Positions 33,846-47,584 of a DNA stretch of 64,000 bases are shown one piece after another. The stretch comes from Chamaea fasciata (Eukaryota; Chordata; Aves; Passeriformes; Sylviidae). Position 1 is the first letter of the stretch. Every line of letters starts with the position of its first letter. The stretch covers positions 112,145,745 to 112,209,744 of the forward strand of contig JARCOQ010000002.1 of assembly GCA_029207755.1 (NCBI GenBank). Direction: 5' to 3'. A model generated the notes under the pieces. It saw only the letters and a program-made list of their open reading frames with translations, was not told the origin of the DNA and did not search any database. The translations under genes and the position numbers were made by a program.

Positions 33846-36800
33846 CTACCAATGGCACCAGCACGTGGCAAAGCCATGGCAGGATTAGCAAAAAAATAAA
33901 ACCCAGACCCTGTTGGCAGGAGGGCAGAGAGTCTCTCTGTGAAAAGGCAGAGGGAGGGTTGCCCTCTCCCTTCAGCTGGAGGAGCCACTGCTGCCAGCCC
34001 AGGGGTCAGGGGCTGTATTGCTGATCCTCAACCAGGGTATCTCCAGGGGGAAGGTGTGTTTGGTCAGGTGTGACCTCAGAGGATGGTGTTTTATCAGCTT
34101 CCAGATTCCTGGTCTCTGCCAGTTCAAATCCCTCTGTTTATCTCTTCAAAACAGCTGTTTACAGCTGTCCAGCTGTGAGGGGCTGCTTCTGGTGACTGCA
34201 GATCCTCTCCCAGCAAAGCAGAGGCCAAAGGCATCACTGTGAGTTCCCAGGAGAGAGCTCAGAAAACTGGGAAACGGGTACAGAACATGAACTCACCTGG
34301 TTGTGCTGAGTGAATTAGTCAAAGCTGTGTGGGCAGGGAAAACGCAGTAAAGTTTTTCATGAGATTTTACTTGGGCAGGTTAATAATGTAAGGTTGGTTT
34401 GGCAAGGGCACCATGAAGCACCTATTGACTCCAGCAGCTGTAATTGCAGATTTTGTGTGTAACTAAACAGAAAACCTGAGAAAACCTGTGCCAGGAAATG
34501 TGCAGAGCGTGGCTGAGGGATTCTGTCAGGTGCAGGTTAGCAGAGTCCATCTGACTCCCCGAGGAAGTGCTAAAGTAGAGACAGATTTGTTTGCATCTTT
34601 ATGGAGTCTGGGAAAGAAAACAAACTCCAAGCAGGTGTCTTTAGAGCACAGATACAGTTTGTTCAGCTGACAGTCACTAATACCTGCTCCTAAACAAACC
34701 AAAGCTGTACAGTAACAGAAACAATTTAAGGCCTTGTTTCATCTCTTTTTCTACCTCCTGCTTCATCCATCATCTGTCAAATGAAGCAGGAATTCCAGCA
34801 AGAAGTTTCCATGAAGACTTAGCTCAAACATCAGCAACTTGCACAAAGGGAGGTTGTATTTTCACTCAGCACCCCACTTTCAGAAAGTCCAGGCACCGTT
34901 ACATTAACTACAAACCGCATCTCTTACCCTTAATTTTGAATTTCCTTGAAAAAAGTTGAGCAGATGCCTGCACAGGCCTGAATGAAGGGTGCTGTGAGGC
35001 AAATGTGTGTCACATCTTGCTCTCAGTGACAAGTGCCAGGGGCAGTCACAGCAGCTGAATGGATCTGAGTGGCACTGGGGGGAATTCAAAGCAGGAGGAG
35101 CAGGGATGAACCACACCGAGACATGGCACAAATATCAGCTGCTCATATGGATGGGAAGACACTTCCACCTGTGGTTACAACAAAGGAAGGCAGTGAGTCA
35201 ATAGCATAGGCCACCCCAGGGGTTCCTTTCTCTGCTTTGTATGGCTTTCATCCCATAAAAATCCCAGCATCAGTTTAAGAAATTAAATCTCTGGGGAAGT
35301 GCTAGAAACAAGAAACCTGGAAGATGCCAAACACGTATTTTCTCAGGGAGGTCACACAGCCTCCAGTCTGCACAGGGAGTACCAGAAGAGGTACACAAGA
35401 AGATAAGAAGTGTGTCATTTTTGGGAGTACTCTCTCACAAGAGAAGTGCAGGACACAGGACATCCAAGATACAGGACAAAGACACAACATGGACATCCTG
35501 GCATGCTGACTTTGGTTTTCTTAGAACTCAGGTGAGAGTTAGATGTCCTTTCAGGGAAGAAACTAAACTTCACAAGGTCATGCTTCTCACAGATCTTTCA
35601 GAAAACAGAGGTGCCTTTCTCCTGTTCAAGAATTTGATGTCACAGCTGTGGCCAATCAAGTGAAAAGGAGGAGAACAGGTAGTCAAATAAATGCCAAGAA
35701 ACTCAGGAAATTTGCAGCAGTACCTATCATGTCCTGTGACTAAGCCAGCTGATTTTTATATGGGCTACAAAATGTAGTCTCAAACAACTTATCAGCAGAA
35801 AATCTTTCTGAGACAATAAAGTCATACGCAGAAGCAAACAGCATCTTGTTCAGCTGTAATTCCTGACGTATTCCTTACAGACACACACAAAGGTGGGGCC
35901 CCAGAGCTGCTCTGTAAAATTTAAAGTTGGATTCAGTAAGCGTGACATTCCAAATTCCAGTTCCTCCATATTTTCACTTTTTTGGCTGAGTAACCCAGTG
36001 GACAACTTTGCTCACTGGGCAGGTATGATACACATATTATTGAGCACAATTAAATGTGCTGGAATAACCCTGTGAGAACACTGTTCATATGTAACACTCA
36101 GTAATTAACCTCTCAAGGCTGGCGCAAGAACAAACACACGACCCTTCTGTCTCCATGTACCAATAATAGCTGTGTTTGTTCAAAATATGCCTGTGAATCC
36201 CTTCCTTCATCCTTTCAGATTGCCAGATGCCAAAGGCAGCTAATAAATAAGAGCATTTTTTGTGGCCAACATTCCATATCAAAGCTCCAGACACGCTGAG
36301 AGGCAAAGCCAGACATTTCCTGAGTGGATTTGCAGAGTTTCGGTATTAATAAGCATAAGCCATGAAGAATCCACACTGTCAGTAGTGTCATTAGCTGCCA
36401 GCACATTCCCAAGGATGCAGTGATATTGTTTGCTGGAATAATTATACCTAAATGAAAATTCTACCCAAATGTCTGTGTCAGGAAGGCTGCCTCTTCCTGG
36501 AATTCAGAGTCACCTTTACATGGAGAGAGAAAGGGTTTTTTGGGATGGATTTGCTGAGAATGCAGCTCTTCCTATCCTACTAAACCACGTCTGATCTGCC
36601 TCCAAACAGCAGTGAAAGTAACTCCATAATGCCACCATACCTGGAGGTTCCAAGCACTCCTCAATGCTTATATCAAAATTTTCCTTGGATTTTCCCAACG
36701 GCTTGATCCAGGTGAGGAAAGAGTAGAAGTCCCATGCAGCAATTTGCCAAATATTCACTGCATCAGCAATAAATTAACCAAAGCTTATTTTTTCTACTCA

Positions 36801-39384
36801 TTTTCCTGATGTTCTGGTCTTCCTCAGAGTTACCTGTAGCAAAACCAGAGACCCAACAACTCAAAAAAAAAAAGCAGCTGCCAAATGATCGTGTTCTTTA
36901 CGAGCTTAAACAGAAATATTGTGGAAGAGAAATTCCACTTTCCTTTTGAAACTGATTACTTCTGTAATAATGCAGGAGAAGGAGAAAAACACTATTTAAA
37001 TAAAGCTTTAGTACTTCACCTGTTCCTACAAATACTTGTAATTTTCCAGAAGGTATTAAGTATTTTTATAAGTGAGAAAATTACCTAGGAATAAGCACTT
37101 TAACTAATATTTTCTCTGTAAGGATGGGGAGAGGAAAAGGGGAAAAGGTGGGCTCAAATTGATCTCTCTGCACTACAAAATTGCACTATTCCTAAATGTG
37201 CTTAACTTTCTCTAACACACACCTAAACACATAAAAAGATAGTTGGGTAAAACCAATATTTTATTTCATTCCTTACATTTATTATTTCACCAAATCCAGT
37301 TTCTAGGCAGAAACTTTTATTTACCCTGACCATCCTTAATTGTTTTAGCCTCCATCACAGAGAGGACTGAACACCAGCTGATTTAAAGAGAATATTGTGA
37401 GTGGATGTATTGAGATCTATTGCAATCACTACACCAGTGTTTTATATAAGTGAAATATTTTGAACTTCATGAATTTGAACTTCATTGCTCTGATCTTTTC
37501 CTTGCCACCTCCAAATATTCTGGCTTTTTCTCAGTTCCACTTTTACACTTGCACTGTGATTGTTTTTAGTGTGCAAATATTTGTGTTAGGTCTCTGAAGC
37601 TCTTCCTTCTGTGGATTTCAGAGGAAAAACTACTGCGGAAAGGAGGGCATGAGAGGCAGGGAAGGGAATGTTCTACCTGTGGATCAGGGGAGACATTAGG
37701 AGGCTCTCTGCTCTAGGCTTTTGACTAAATCATAGTCAACATCATGGTTTTAGATCAATTGCAGCCAAACCTTCTCAGTTCCTTTCTTTCCTTCCGCAGC
37801 CTGCAAGAAAACTTTCCAAACAGGCATTGAAAACCTGTCTTGTTTCTATTTGAATGGATGAGGAAGTTTTCCAATATCTCAGCTTTTTCACCAACCCCAC
37901 TGGGACCAGAATTTGGCACCATTATAATATGGGGGAAAGGAATAGTGATGAGTGTTTTGTATCCAGTGTCAGCAGTGTTGTGTTCTCATGAACAATGGGA
38001 CATGCACACCACTGGCCTGAAGTGTTTCTTAGGAAACAGTGTGAGATGTCAAAACTAAATCCTCATTTCTACGTATTTTTGTCCATTTTTTTAAATAATT
38101 ATTTAGAGCAGTGCTTCATTGAAAGAATACTCTCTTCATATTAGAATAAATATGGGCAATGCCAAATTGGAAAGGGGAAAAAGCAGCACAGGGATCTGAA
38201 AGCAATCCGTGAGGCTCTTGGAGACAGTGAGGTTAATTTCTTAATCCAGGTGATAATACAAAAAGAGAGGAAGCATTATTGCTGTTGTTTACCAGCATAG
38301 GTAAAATAAATGTTAGGGGCTTTGTTTTTATTTATTTATATGTTTATTTATTTAAGTTTATGTTTTTAAATGGTAGAGATGTCAATATTGGCAGCAGCCT
38401 GGGCTGCAGTGAGCATGCCCTGGTGGGTTTCACAAGCCTGACACATATAGGCCAGGCAAGGAGTCAGAACACTGAATTTTAGAAGAGCAAACTTTCAGTT
38501 GTTTAAGGAATCAGTGGATGTGACCCCCTGGACAACTTCTTCAGGGATAAAGGAGCTGTGGAGAGCTGGATACCCTTTAAGAACCGATTTATTCAAGCAA
38601 AGAGCATTCAATTCTTCTTTTGGAGCAGCTGTCAGAACTGTGCAAATTAAACACCTGGGGAGACTGGTGTGACAATAGTTTCAGATTGAATCACCACATT
38701 GTTGCAATAAATTGGAGTGGGAAAGCTGAATGCTCTTTTGGTTGTCTTTGCTGAAAAGGGTGAAACTAAAGCGTGTTTACCCTTTGCAAAGAAATGAAAA
38801 AGAGACCTTTAGGAGGTACAGGTATATAGTTGGTGGTAACTGAAGTCCACTGGGGTTTGGATAAATTCCTGTGTCATGTTTTCAGTGATTTCTGAGCATT
38901 TTATTGATCCTGGAACAGTTCAGAAGCTGCCACATCCACCAAGAGCACATCTTTAATATCGGTGAGTAAATCACACAGGAGAACATAACAGTACAGAAGT
39001 CAACAGCAAGTTACAAGGATGCTTTTATTAAGATACCAAAATTCCTATAAAAAGACCCAATCACAAATAACAGTTTCTGCTGAGCATGCAAGGTATCAAA
39101 TACAGGCTACTGGTTCACATTCATCCTGAGAAGTGCTCAGCTTGTGAAAATGGCATAGCTCCACCAAAATCAACAGGCAGGTCTCTAATCCTGTCACCTC
39201 CAAGAAGGTGAGCATTGTAAGTAAAAACTAGAAAATTGTAACTAAATTGTAACTAAAAACTAGGAAAATATTTATAGTAAAATAGTAAAATAGCTGATCC
39301 TGCCACTGAGTGCAGAAGGCAAACACATTTCACATTTGACAGCAAACTGAGCAAAATCAAGTGACTCCTACATAACAAGAACTA

Positions 39385-39570
39385 ATGGTTATGTTGTTGT
39401 CCAAAGAAGTTGTGGACTCCCCATCCCTGGAAGTGTCCAAGGCCAGGTTGGATGGGGCTCTGAGCAGCCTGAGATAGTGGAAGGTGTCCGTGCCCATGAC
39501 AGGGGGTTGGAGCGAGATGGTCTTTAAGGTCCCTTCCAACCCAAACCATTCTATGATTCCATGTTCATAA
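39385..39570 (+). mobile_element. CR1 3' end fragment
   Basis: CCATCCCTGGAAGTGTCCAA, GGTTGGATGGGGCTCTGAGC and GGTCCCTTCCAACCCAAACC are followed by the CR1 terminal ATTCTATGATTCCATG. Plus orientation. Confidence 0.9.
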
Positions 39571-39621
39571 GACTAAGACTGCAAAGATAATTTATAGTTT
39601 CACCACTTTCAACTAAATGGA

Positions 39622-39647
39622 TTTTTTTTTTTTTTTTTTTTTTTTTT
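39622..39647. repeat. Poly-T run
   Basis: About 26 consecutive T, shortly after the CR1 at 39385-39570 and not attached to a recognised retroposon. Confidence 0.9.
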
Positions 39648-41346
39648 AGATCAGGATCTGGTAACTCTCATTTCCATAAGGAAAAGACAAGTCAAAATGT
39701 CTTACTCCTTACAGAGTCACTTGAATCTAAAGCAGAATGCAAATGATTACTCTGAAATATTGATGTATTTAAAAGGTATATATAAAAGCTCTAAAACTTT
39801 CTGCAAAATGTGGAAGTCTTTTACCCAGTAATTGTACTACCTAATAGAAATTGGACTGGGAGGATAGAAAATCCACTTTCCTGTGCTATTCTGTACCCAA
39901 AAATCAGCACCTCAGTGCCATGGCTACTAGAAACATTCATGGCTTCAAGCTAAGGACCAATTTCCACTAAGAGTTATTTATAATGGTGTCCATTGAGACT
40001 AAGGAGGAATTATTTTGTTTATAAATTACTAAGTTAGATGTGACCCAGGCACAGCAGATTATCACTGTGTAGGAGGAGTGACTCCAGCAAACAGAACCAA
40101 GGGCTGGTGGGACGAGTTCTTGACACCTCTTCACCTCCCACCTTCCAACACATTCACTGACGTGGAGATTTGGGGCAGCAGAGAAGAGCAGCCCAGGAAA
40201 GAGCCCTGCAGGAGATGCTGACTGCATGGAAGAGATTTTGGCCCCAGTTTATCCAGCTGGACAGACTGCTGTTGTACCCAAAGGACCATGCAAAGTAAGC
40301 CTTTGCTGCTGCACCGATGGTCTTGCAGCCAGGCAAAATTCAGGTCAAATTTATAACTCTTCGTTTGCAAGGAGAGCTCTCAGTTAGGTGGGAAGGACCG
40401 TGTGGCTTGACTGAACAATCATTAGGGTCTAATTAAGCAGAATACACAGGTACCTATTGATTTATCTGGAAAAACATGGGCTGTCAGCAACAAAAATAAT
40501 TTGTTGGGGTTTTTTTCTTTCTTTTCCACTGAATCCTTGTCGATTATACAATGAATCAAATTTTAAAAACTCATGCTGAAGAACACCCTGAGTGTGTTAA
40601 GCCCCAGATCTACAATGGCTTTTTCTTTCTTGGTGGCAAATCCAATGCTTGTTCCCCAGCTTCTGTATACTTAAGGCGTTGCACAATTAGATCTTCAAAG
40701 CTGTTGCAGCTCAACGTTTCAAGCTCACCCTGAGTAAACAGTGAATCACAAACTGAAAAAGAGATCTTTCTGAGGGTTTCCTGATTTACTTCCTTGAATA
40801 TCAATGGAAACACGCAGCTTGTCAATATTAATGGCACAAGTGATGCTAAGATGAGCACACTGTGATGTGTCACAGTAAGAAAGCCAGGTCTTAGAACTTG
40901 AAGAGAGAGCCAGATGTCTTTGTTTTCTTCCCTTCTGTTTTATCAATGGAAAAACTGCCAAAATTCCTTCAACCTGGAGCTGTTGTCACAAAGAGTTCCT
41001 AGGACACTAGAGAAGAACCAGATTGCTACAAAAAAAAGAGGTGGAGGGGAGAAAGGGGGTAAAGAAACATTTTATATATTATATCAATTTGAAAGAGACA
41101 GTGTTGTGTAGAGCAAGGAAAACCAAATGCTGAGTGAAGACAAACTTCAGTTCTCCATGTGATGCGATATGATCCCACTAGGAAAAAAAAATATAAACCA
41201 AATTAATCAGGGTTGAGACAGGTAATCAATTCCCTTCCAAAGACAGTAAATTCCTAGGAAAGAAGAGCTGAGTAGTTCCAGATCCAAAAAGGAGCCATTA
41301 ACTGAGAATCCATCATGATGTAGAAGTGTTATGAGCCTGACAACCA

Positions 41347-41800
41347 TGCCTTAAGTTTTAGCTTTCATGTTTTTCAGATTCTGTGCTGCCTAGGGGTGCA
41401 GTTCTGAGCCTCATATAAAGTGTAAGCTCTCTTCATAGAGTAGGGAGACAAAACAAATCCTTTTCTTGCTGAAGACCAAGGACAATGAGTACAACTTTCA
41501 GGCCCAAAAGCACAAACAACGGTGGATTGAAGAAAGAAAACAAGAAGGATGGGACTTTACAACCTGAAACTGTAATTAGACAATTAAACCTCAATATGTA
41601 AATGGACCAAAACTTATAAAAGTGTGAGACTTCATGACTAGTTGTCCATTTTGTGACCATTTTGGGTCCACCTTGGGTGTAGCCCTGGCCAGGCTCTTGT
41701 CCTGCCCAAGGTGTATCCTTAAAGGCATTTTAATAAATATCTACTTTATTCTCTAGCTCTGTCCAGTCTCTGTTCCAGATCAGATTTCCCGAGGCATCCA
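41347..41800 (+). mobile_element. Solo LTR, copy 1 of a two-copy family
   Basis: The element starts near TGCCTTAAGTTTTAGCTTTC. It carries TATAAA at 41617-41622 and AATAAA near 41732, and ends around GTCTCTGTTCCAGATCAGAT and GAGGCATCCACA. The same landmarks occur in reverse complement at about 51030-51480, which defines the family. The exact 3' end and target duplication were not fixed. No internal genes are present. Confidence 0.65.
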
Positions 41801-42867
41801 CAATATCCTTTATGCTACAACCTCTTTGCAGAACTCCAGAATTCCCACTACAATGAGGTATTACTCAGGTGAGCAGAATGGTGAATGCAAGAGAAGCCAT
41901 TCTCGCTCTGTGGGGAGACTCAGAGATTTCATCTGCAGGTTTTCATCCAATGCACCTCGATATGTCCTTTATGCTGGGTTATGGCTCCGTGGTGGGATTT
42001 GTATCCCTGATGGAACTGCAGCTGCTGGAGCTGTACTAAGGAGTCCTGGGTACCTTGCCTTGGGACTGCTGACACATCCAGCCCCTGGGAAGCCACCAGA
42101 GGATCACCCTCACCTGCAGGCATCTCCCAGGAGCTGCCCGGAGATGTGTAAGAGGGTGGCCTGTGGGATAAAAGACAGGGAAGTACAGCTAAATGTGACC
42201 ACTCAAGACTTACAAGCAGGAAGTCTTGTAACATTTGGGATAATGTCCCCTGACCTTTGCCTGTGGTATATATTAAACATTACTGTGCTCAGTGAATTAA
42301 TTATCTGCAAATGCCATCAGGATGTGTCCAGTGCATTTACTGAGGCCATGGCATCATCCTGTGGGAGGCCTGCACCAGGGAAAGGTTACTGACTAATTCT
42401 GGCAATAATGGCAAATAAACCCGTTTCCAGGAACAGAATTCCATCCACAGCAAACATCCTTGAGCTGTGAAGTGGTGTTAGGTGCTGTTTCTCAGCCTGC
42501 CGGCTTTCTCACTTCTCTCTCCTCCCCTTAAAGAGACAAGCATGCAAATGATACTGAGCTGCTAGAACAGACTAATGTTACAGAAAACGTGCTGAATCCT
42601 GTGGTATCCTGAAAAGCTGTTAAATTCCCAAGTTTCAGAGGCAGGCAGTGTGGCAGTGGTTAAGTCTCCTCAGAGCTGTGTTTTCAGACTCTGCAGGCAC
42701 ATGTAAGCAGTGCATATTGCATCTCAATATTTCAAGCTCTTTACGTTTAACATCCCACTACTTTCTCAAAAAAAAAAAAATCAAAAAAGAATAATTAAAC
42801 CCAAACTTTTGCAGAAAGGGATCATTTCTGAGGAAAGTTTATAAAGAAAATGGTAAAGCTTCTCTCC

Positions 42868-42873
42868 TTTATT
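42868..42873 (-). terminator. Candidate polyadenylation signal of UMODL1
   Basis: AATAAA reads on the minus strand here, about 360 bases past the UMODL1 stop codon at 43232. A 3' UTR of about 380 bases would be ordinary. It is assigned by motif and distance only. Confidence 0.5.
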
Positions 42874-43231
42874 GCACTAGACACTGGTTTAAACCCAAAA
42901 ATTATGTGGCTTTTTTTGGGAAATGCTTATTGTTGTTTTCTAAGGTGATGTGTCATTTACTCTGACTAAGATCAAAGCCATGAAGAATCATGAAGGACAC
43001 AACACTTTCTTCCTCCTCTTGTAGTTTGCATCATTTGAAAACAGGGAAGAACAGCAGGAATTTCTTTCTTACTTACATAGCCTTTACCCAAAGCAAAAAG
43101 GACGGCAGGTTCAAATATTCTTATATAAAAGATGGTCATCTACAGGTATTTCACCATTTCAGGATGGGATAAACAGCTAAAAAATGCAACTGATCATAAT
43201 TCAGTACTCACATGTGGTAACCTGGGAATCA

Positions 43232-43419
43232 CTAATCATAGAACACTTGGTAGCTGAAGTTGTCAGACTTGATCCTGAGGTTGTAACTTCCCATCTTTCG
43301 CTGATACTGGAAAATGAGAAGGGTCACAACTCCCAGCACAAAACCAAACACACCAAAGGCTATGAGGATGATGTATCCAATTCCCATGCCAGCCTCCTTC
43401 TCTCTCTTCAAATCAGATG
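43232..43419 (-). CDS. UMODL1: UMODL1 last exon: transmembrane segment, tail, stop
   Basis: The exon starts in phase 1 after TTTTTTTAG. It codes for SDLKREKEAGMG, then the hydrophobic IGYIILIAFGVFGFVLGVVT and LLIF, then QYQRKMGS and the tail YNLRIKSDNFSYQVFYD with the stop TAG at 43234-43232. A single membrane span after the ZP module fits family topology (extracellular ZP, short cytoplasmic end). It is preceded by an Arg/Lys/Glu-rich stretch. Confidence 0.85.
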
Positions 43420-45926
43420 CTAAAAAAATACAATAATAAAATAAATTTAAAAATCAAGAGGTGAAAGAAAAAATAACGTTGAAACTCCTGAATCTTTTAC
43501 TGGGATGGGGGGGGAACAAGCCCTGAATATTAAAATTAGCCAACATGCCAGTACAGAATTGTGCTACAGAAGTGTATCACCCTTCTGGGAAGGGTGATTC
43601 TCATGGAAAGAGTGTGAGGACAGACCATGTTCTCTTTTTACACACCATTGTAGAGTCCCTACAGACATGAGTGTGATTTTCAGCTAAAGTGAGAATTAAA
43701 GAATTAATGCTGGTGACTTTTTAAAATGCTGCCTGACCTTCAGAAGTGCTTTAGAGGTGAAGCATTCCCCTATCTTAATCCTGTCTCCATTCATCTATGA
43801 TTATAAAAATGCCTTGATTTGTTTTTAACATAGAAGTAACAGTTCTGCAGGCACAGAGTATTTGGGGAAGGATTCTCTGTGTGTGCTGGGTCTCTAAGCT
43901 GCAGCTGAGCCAGCAGAGATGTGGCTGGGGTGGTCAGTGGAGTGACACTTGGCTTGGTCACCAGAGGCTCAATGCTACACCTGAGCAGTCCTTTAGAGCC
44001 AAGTGAGCAGCCTGAGGCTGTCTGCAGTGTCTGCACAGCTCTGGCAGACAAGACCTGCAGGAGACCTGTACTCTGCTGGAAGAGCACCCAGACTCAGAGG
44101 GGAAGGGAAGAACCAACACCAAACGCCCCAGTGTGGGCAAGAGTCAAGTCCCACATTGCCAGCTGCCCCCCAAGGCATCACAGACAGAAAGTGTTCTCCT
44201 GGTTCCCTTTCAACCACTCCCATATATTTGTCCAAATCTGCAAGCAGAAACCCCTCTCCCTTTATTATTATGCCTCTCTTCATGTTTGTACAAGTTTTTA
44301 TCATTCCTTCCTGCAAAGGCTCGATGCACCTACAGAAACATGCATTTGTTTGCTTACATCTTCAGGACAGCACTTGTTTTGCCAGGCACTCGTGTGGTAC
44401 CTGAGGTACACAGAAGATGAATACCACTGCACACATGCCTGCAATTAAAGACAAGGTTTTTGGCCAAAGGGAGCTGCTGGCAGCCACAGAGGTCAGTAAG
44501 AGCAGTGTTCAAGCTACAGGACACCCAGGGCATCCTTCCAAGACAGGCCAAAGCAGTGCTGTGTAATATATTTAGTCTCATTTTTGAATTCCAGCATAAA
44601 ACAAAGGAATAAAGTAGAAGATGCACAGTGGAAAAGGCAGCCTGTAGCCAGACACACAGCAAGCCCTCCTGAGGATGTGGCACAGTGGCCTTTGCCATCG
44701 CATGTGACCAAGTGTTGGCAGAGCAGGTAAAGTTTTTCATGTTTCACTGCAGCACTTACACCTGTTACTACCTGACATCATAATTCATGTTATCCCTTTC
44801 AACACAGAGATGTAGACCACTGAAAATGTGGTGTGATTATCCAAACTAGAAACAAGTTTCCAAAAAAAGCATCCAAAAGGGCCACCTTTTCCTAGAAATC
44901 AATTTAGCACAACCCAAAGAAAGCTTGCCTCACCAGAAGCCCTTTTGGGAAATGGCCATTTTTCAAAATTAGAAAAGAATCAGGGTCTCCAGCAAAAATG
45001 GGAGTGAGAGCTCCATGCTGTAAGAACTAAACAAGGAAAGCTGCACTAATTGCTTTAATTTTTTTTTTTTAAGAACTAATTCAGAAATGAGCACTGAGGG
45101 CCTATTTGAACAGACCATGTAATGGAAGAAAAATACACTCTCCTAAGTCAGAGTCAGTTCCGAGGTCCAAAAGAACATTATGGACTGTCTATTCATGGTA
45201 GGCACAAGTGAAGACTCTGATATTGGTGAGCCAAAACATTCTCAGTGAGTGTTTTGCATTAAGAAGTTATAAATGTAAAGCTGGAGGGGGGCAAATGACT
45301 GAAAACATGAGAGACCACGGGTGCCCTTGAAAGCATCATTCAGGTTAAACGCAGAAAAAGCAGGTGCATAACAAACTGGACCTTGCTTGTCCCCAGTGCT
45401 GGTGTTTGCCCTCAATTAACCTGTGCTGCACCAAATTAACCAAAGGTGCTGGGCATCAGCTGTGCTCTGCCACTTCCCCTCGCCGTGGTAATGAAGTCAA
45501 TACCAGGGAGCCAAAGGAAACACAATTAAATCTCTCACATCCTCTGATTTGGGACTTCAGAGCCCCAAATAATTGCAGACTAACAGCAGTGCAAACACTT
45601 GGCAAACCGGTTGCAATCTGAAAGATCGACTCCGCTTTCAGACTTTACAATTGAAATAATTGTTTGGTTTTGTGGTTGTTGCACTTGTTACCCTGTGCAA
45701 ACAGCCACACAAAAGCACTTTATCTTCCTTTCTACATTCCCCTGACAACCTGACAGTCCCTGCTCCGAGGAGGGCACAGTGCTCCTCCACGCTGCCACGT
45801 GGCTCCAGCAAGAATGCCTGCTCCCAAGGGATACAGAGGGGCACGAAAACCCCTGTGTGCCACAGGCCTTCAGGTTCCTTTGCCAGTACAAAATAATGTT
45901 GACGTGATAATCTGTTCACAACTCAC

Positions 45927-46014
45927 CAGCTGATTTACACAGGGGTCCCCAGGATGTTCTGTGCAGGGAGATGGTTTCTCCAGCCTTCAGAAGTCCAGCC
46001 CTCGCATGGCATCT
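45927..46014 (-). CDS. UMODL1: UMODL1 exon between ZP-C and membrane segment
   Basis: An 88-nt exon, phase 0 to phase 1, links the end of ZP-C (CRT) to the membrane exon. It encodes RCHARAGLLKAGETISLHRT followed by SWGPLCKSA. Its Cys residues probably complete the ZP-C disulfides. The region where ZP proteins are cleaved shows RTRCHAR across the junction but no clean R-x-x-R furin site. The acceptor is GTTGCAG and the donor GTGAGT. Confidence 0.75.
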
Positions 46015-47520
46015 CTGCAACGATCAATTCAAACTCCAGCAAGTCATGCGGTTTACTAATTCAAAATACAAAGCCTTCTGATGAGCTTGTGAAAGCCCAG
46101 TGCTACTCTCGCCACTGGGCTTTCGTTCCTTAATGTTATGCTCTGTTAAACTGAAATTAGCACCAAAAGGAAGTCCAAAAGAAATGGCATCAGGGAAAAA
46201 CCAGTATAAAATCTGTAATTAGTCACACTGGAACACACTGCTGGGAACAGACATTTCACAGAGACAACCTTTTCATTAACTTTCTGTTTATTTTAGAGAA
46301 ACCTTACGGGAGAATAAGTTTATCACCAATGCCAGGGTTTTGCAAGCACTTTTGTTGAGATGTTTCTGCTGCCCATGGCAGGCACAGCAGACTTTGCAAC
46401 CAGCAGCAGCAGCTTTCAGTCCCTGCCAAGCCATGCGTCATTCTGAAGCTACCCACAACCTCAGTGACACGTGAACCACTAATCTGGGAACTACAATCCC
46501 TGTCCTGTGGGCTGCTGGGGATCAGCTGCTTTAGCTCTGTGTGAGCAGCACTTGCACAGGCATTTTCTGAGCACTTCCTTTTTTTTTTTTGTTTGCTGCC
46601 ATTTTTTGTTTTAAGTCAAAGCCTAAAGGTCCCTGATGGGAACCAAAACCTACTGGCTTTTTCCTGTGGCTCTCCTGGAAGGACACAAAAACCCCCAGAG
46701 AAATGGCAGCATCATACCATGACCAATAAAATCAGCAGGGCGTCTTAGCAGCTTGTTTACACCAGAATATCTCACCAGTGTTACCAGTTTGGCTGCACTG
46801 GAAAATCTACAATCCACTGCCAGCAACAGTGTCTTCAGCTGCATCATCCCCCCAGAAATACCCATGTGGTTATTTATGACTTTGGTCTGTCCACAAACAG
46901 CTTCCCCAGGTAGGTGGATCTGTTAGAGAAGACATTTATGTAGTTGCTCCCTGATGACAACGAATTTTTGGTTCCACATGGCCACGGAGCAGCCACGTTC
47001 CACCAAACATCTGCATGGTGGTGGCACATCACTCGTCTTCCCATTCAAAGGAATTTTTCTTACTCATTTCTTACTACTTTTCTCCTTAGCCGGTCCATTT
47101 TTTTTCAACTCTAAACTTTAGGGCGCCTTACACTCTTCCACAGAGAAAACAAGGAATAAATAGACAGAGTAAGAAGAAATAATACAAGATGTAAGTATCA
47201 AGTGTGTGGGTGAAGAGCTGGGTTAAACCTGCCCTGAAGCAAATCACTGTTCCCCAGAGAAACAGATCAGAGGGTCGGATCCCAGACCCAGGCCACTTTC
47301 CCAGCCAACTTTCATTATTTACAAATATCCTCTGTTCTTGCTAATTTTTCTTGATCTTTGCACCTTCTGCAGCTCCTCCTCCCTTCTTTGTAAAAGCCAT
47401 TGCTCACCCTGTGTAGATGTGCCTGGTCTTCCCCCACATCACAATTTAGCCTCAGTCGAAGATACTGAATTCACTGACTTCTCATAGGGGTAAATTTGCA
47501 TAGGAGAAAGAAAATGTATG

Positions 47521-47584
<64 letters not shown>

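Larger units (their letters stand above)
18490..42850. other. Intergenic region between gene A and UMODL1
   Basis: No open frame here has splice sites, domain signatures or composition that I can defend as coding. The stretch holds CR1 fragments, two LTRs, homopolymer tracts, A/C- and G/T-rich tracts and an A/T block, listed separately. The rest looks like unique non-coding DNA in which I see nothing further. Regulatory elements shared by the two genes could lie here but show no readable signature. Confidence 0.55.

Noticed and set aside
41826..42392. 188-codon plus-strand frame just after an LTR
   Set aside because: No similarity to gag, pol, env or host families that I can see. It is probably chance.
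43921..44448. 175-codon plus-strand frame and overlapping frames on both strands
   Set aside because: Several frames are open at once over one GC-richer intron stretch of UMODL1, with no domain signature.
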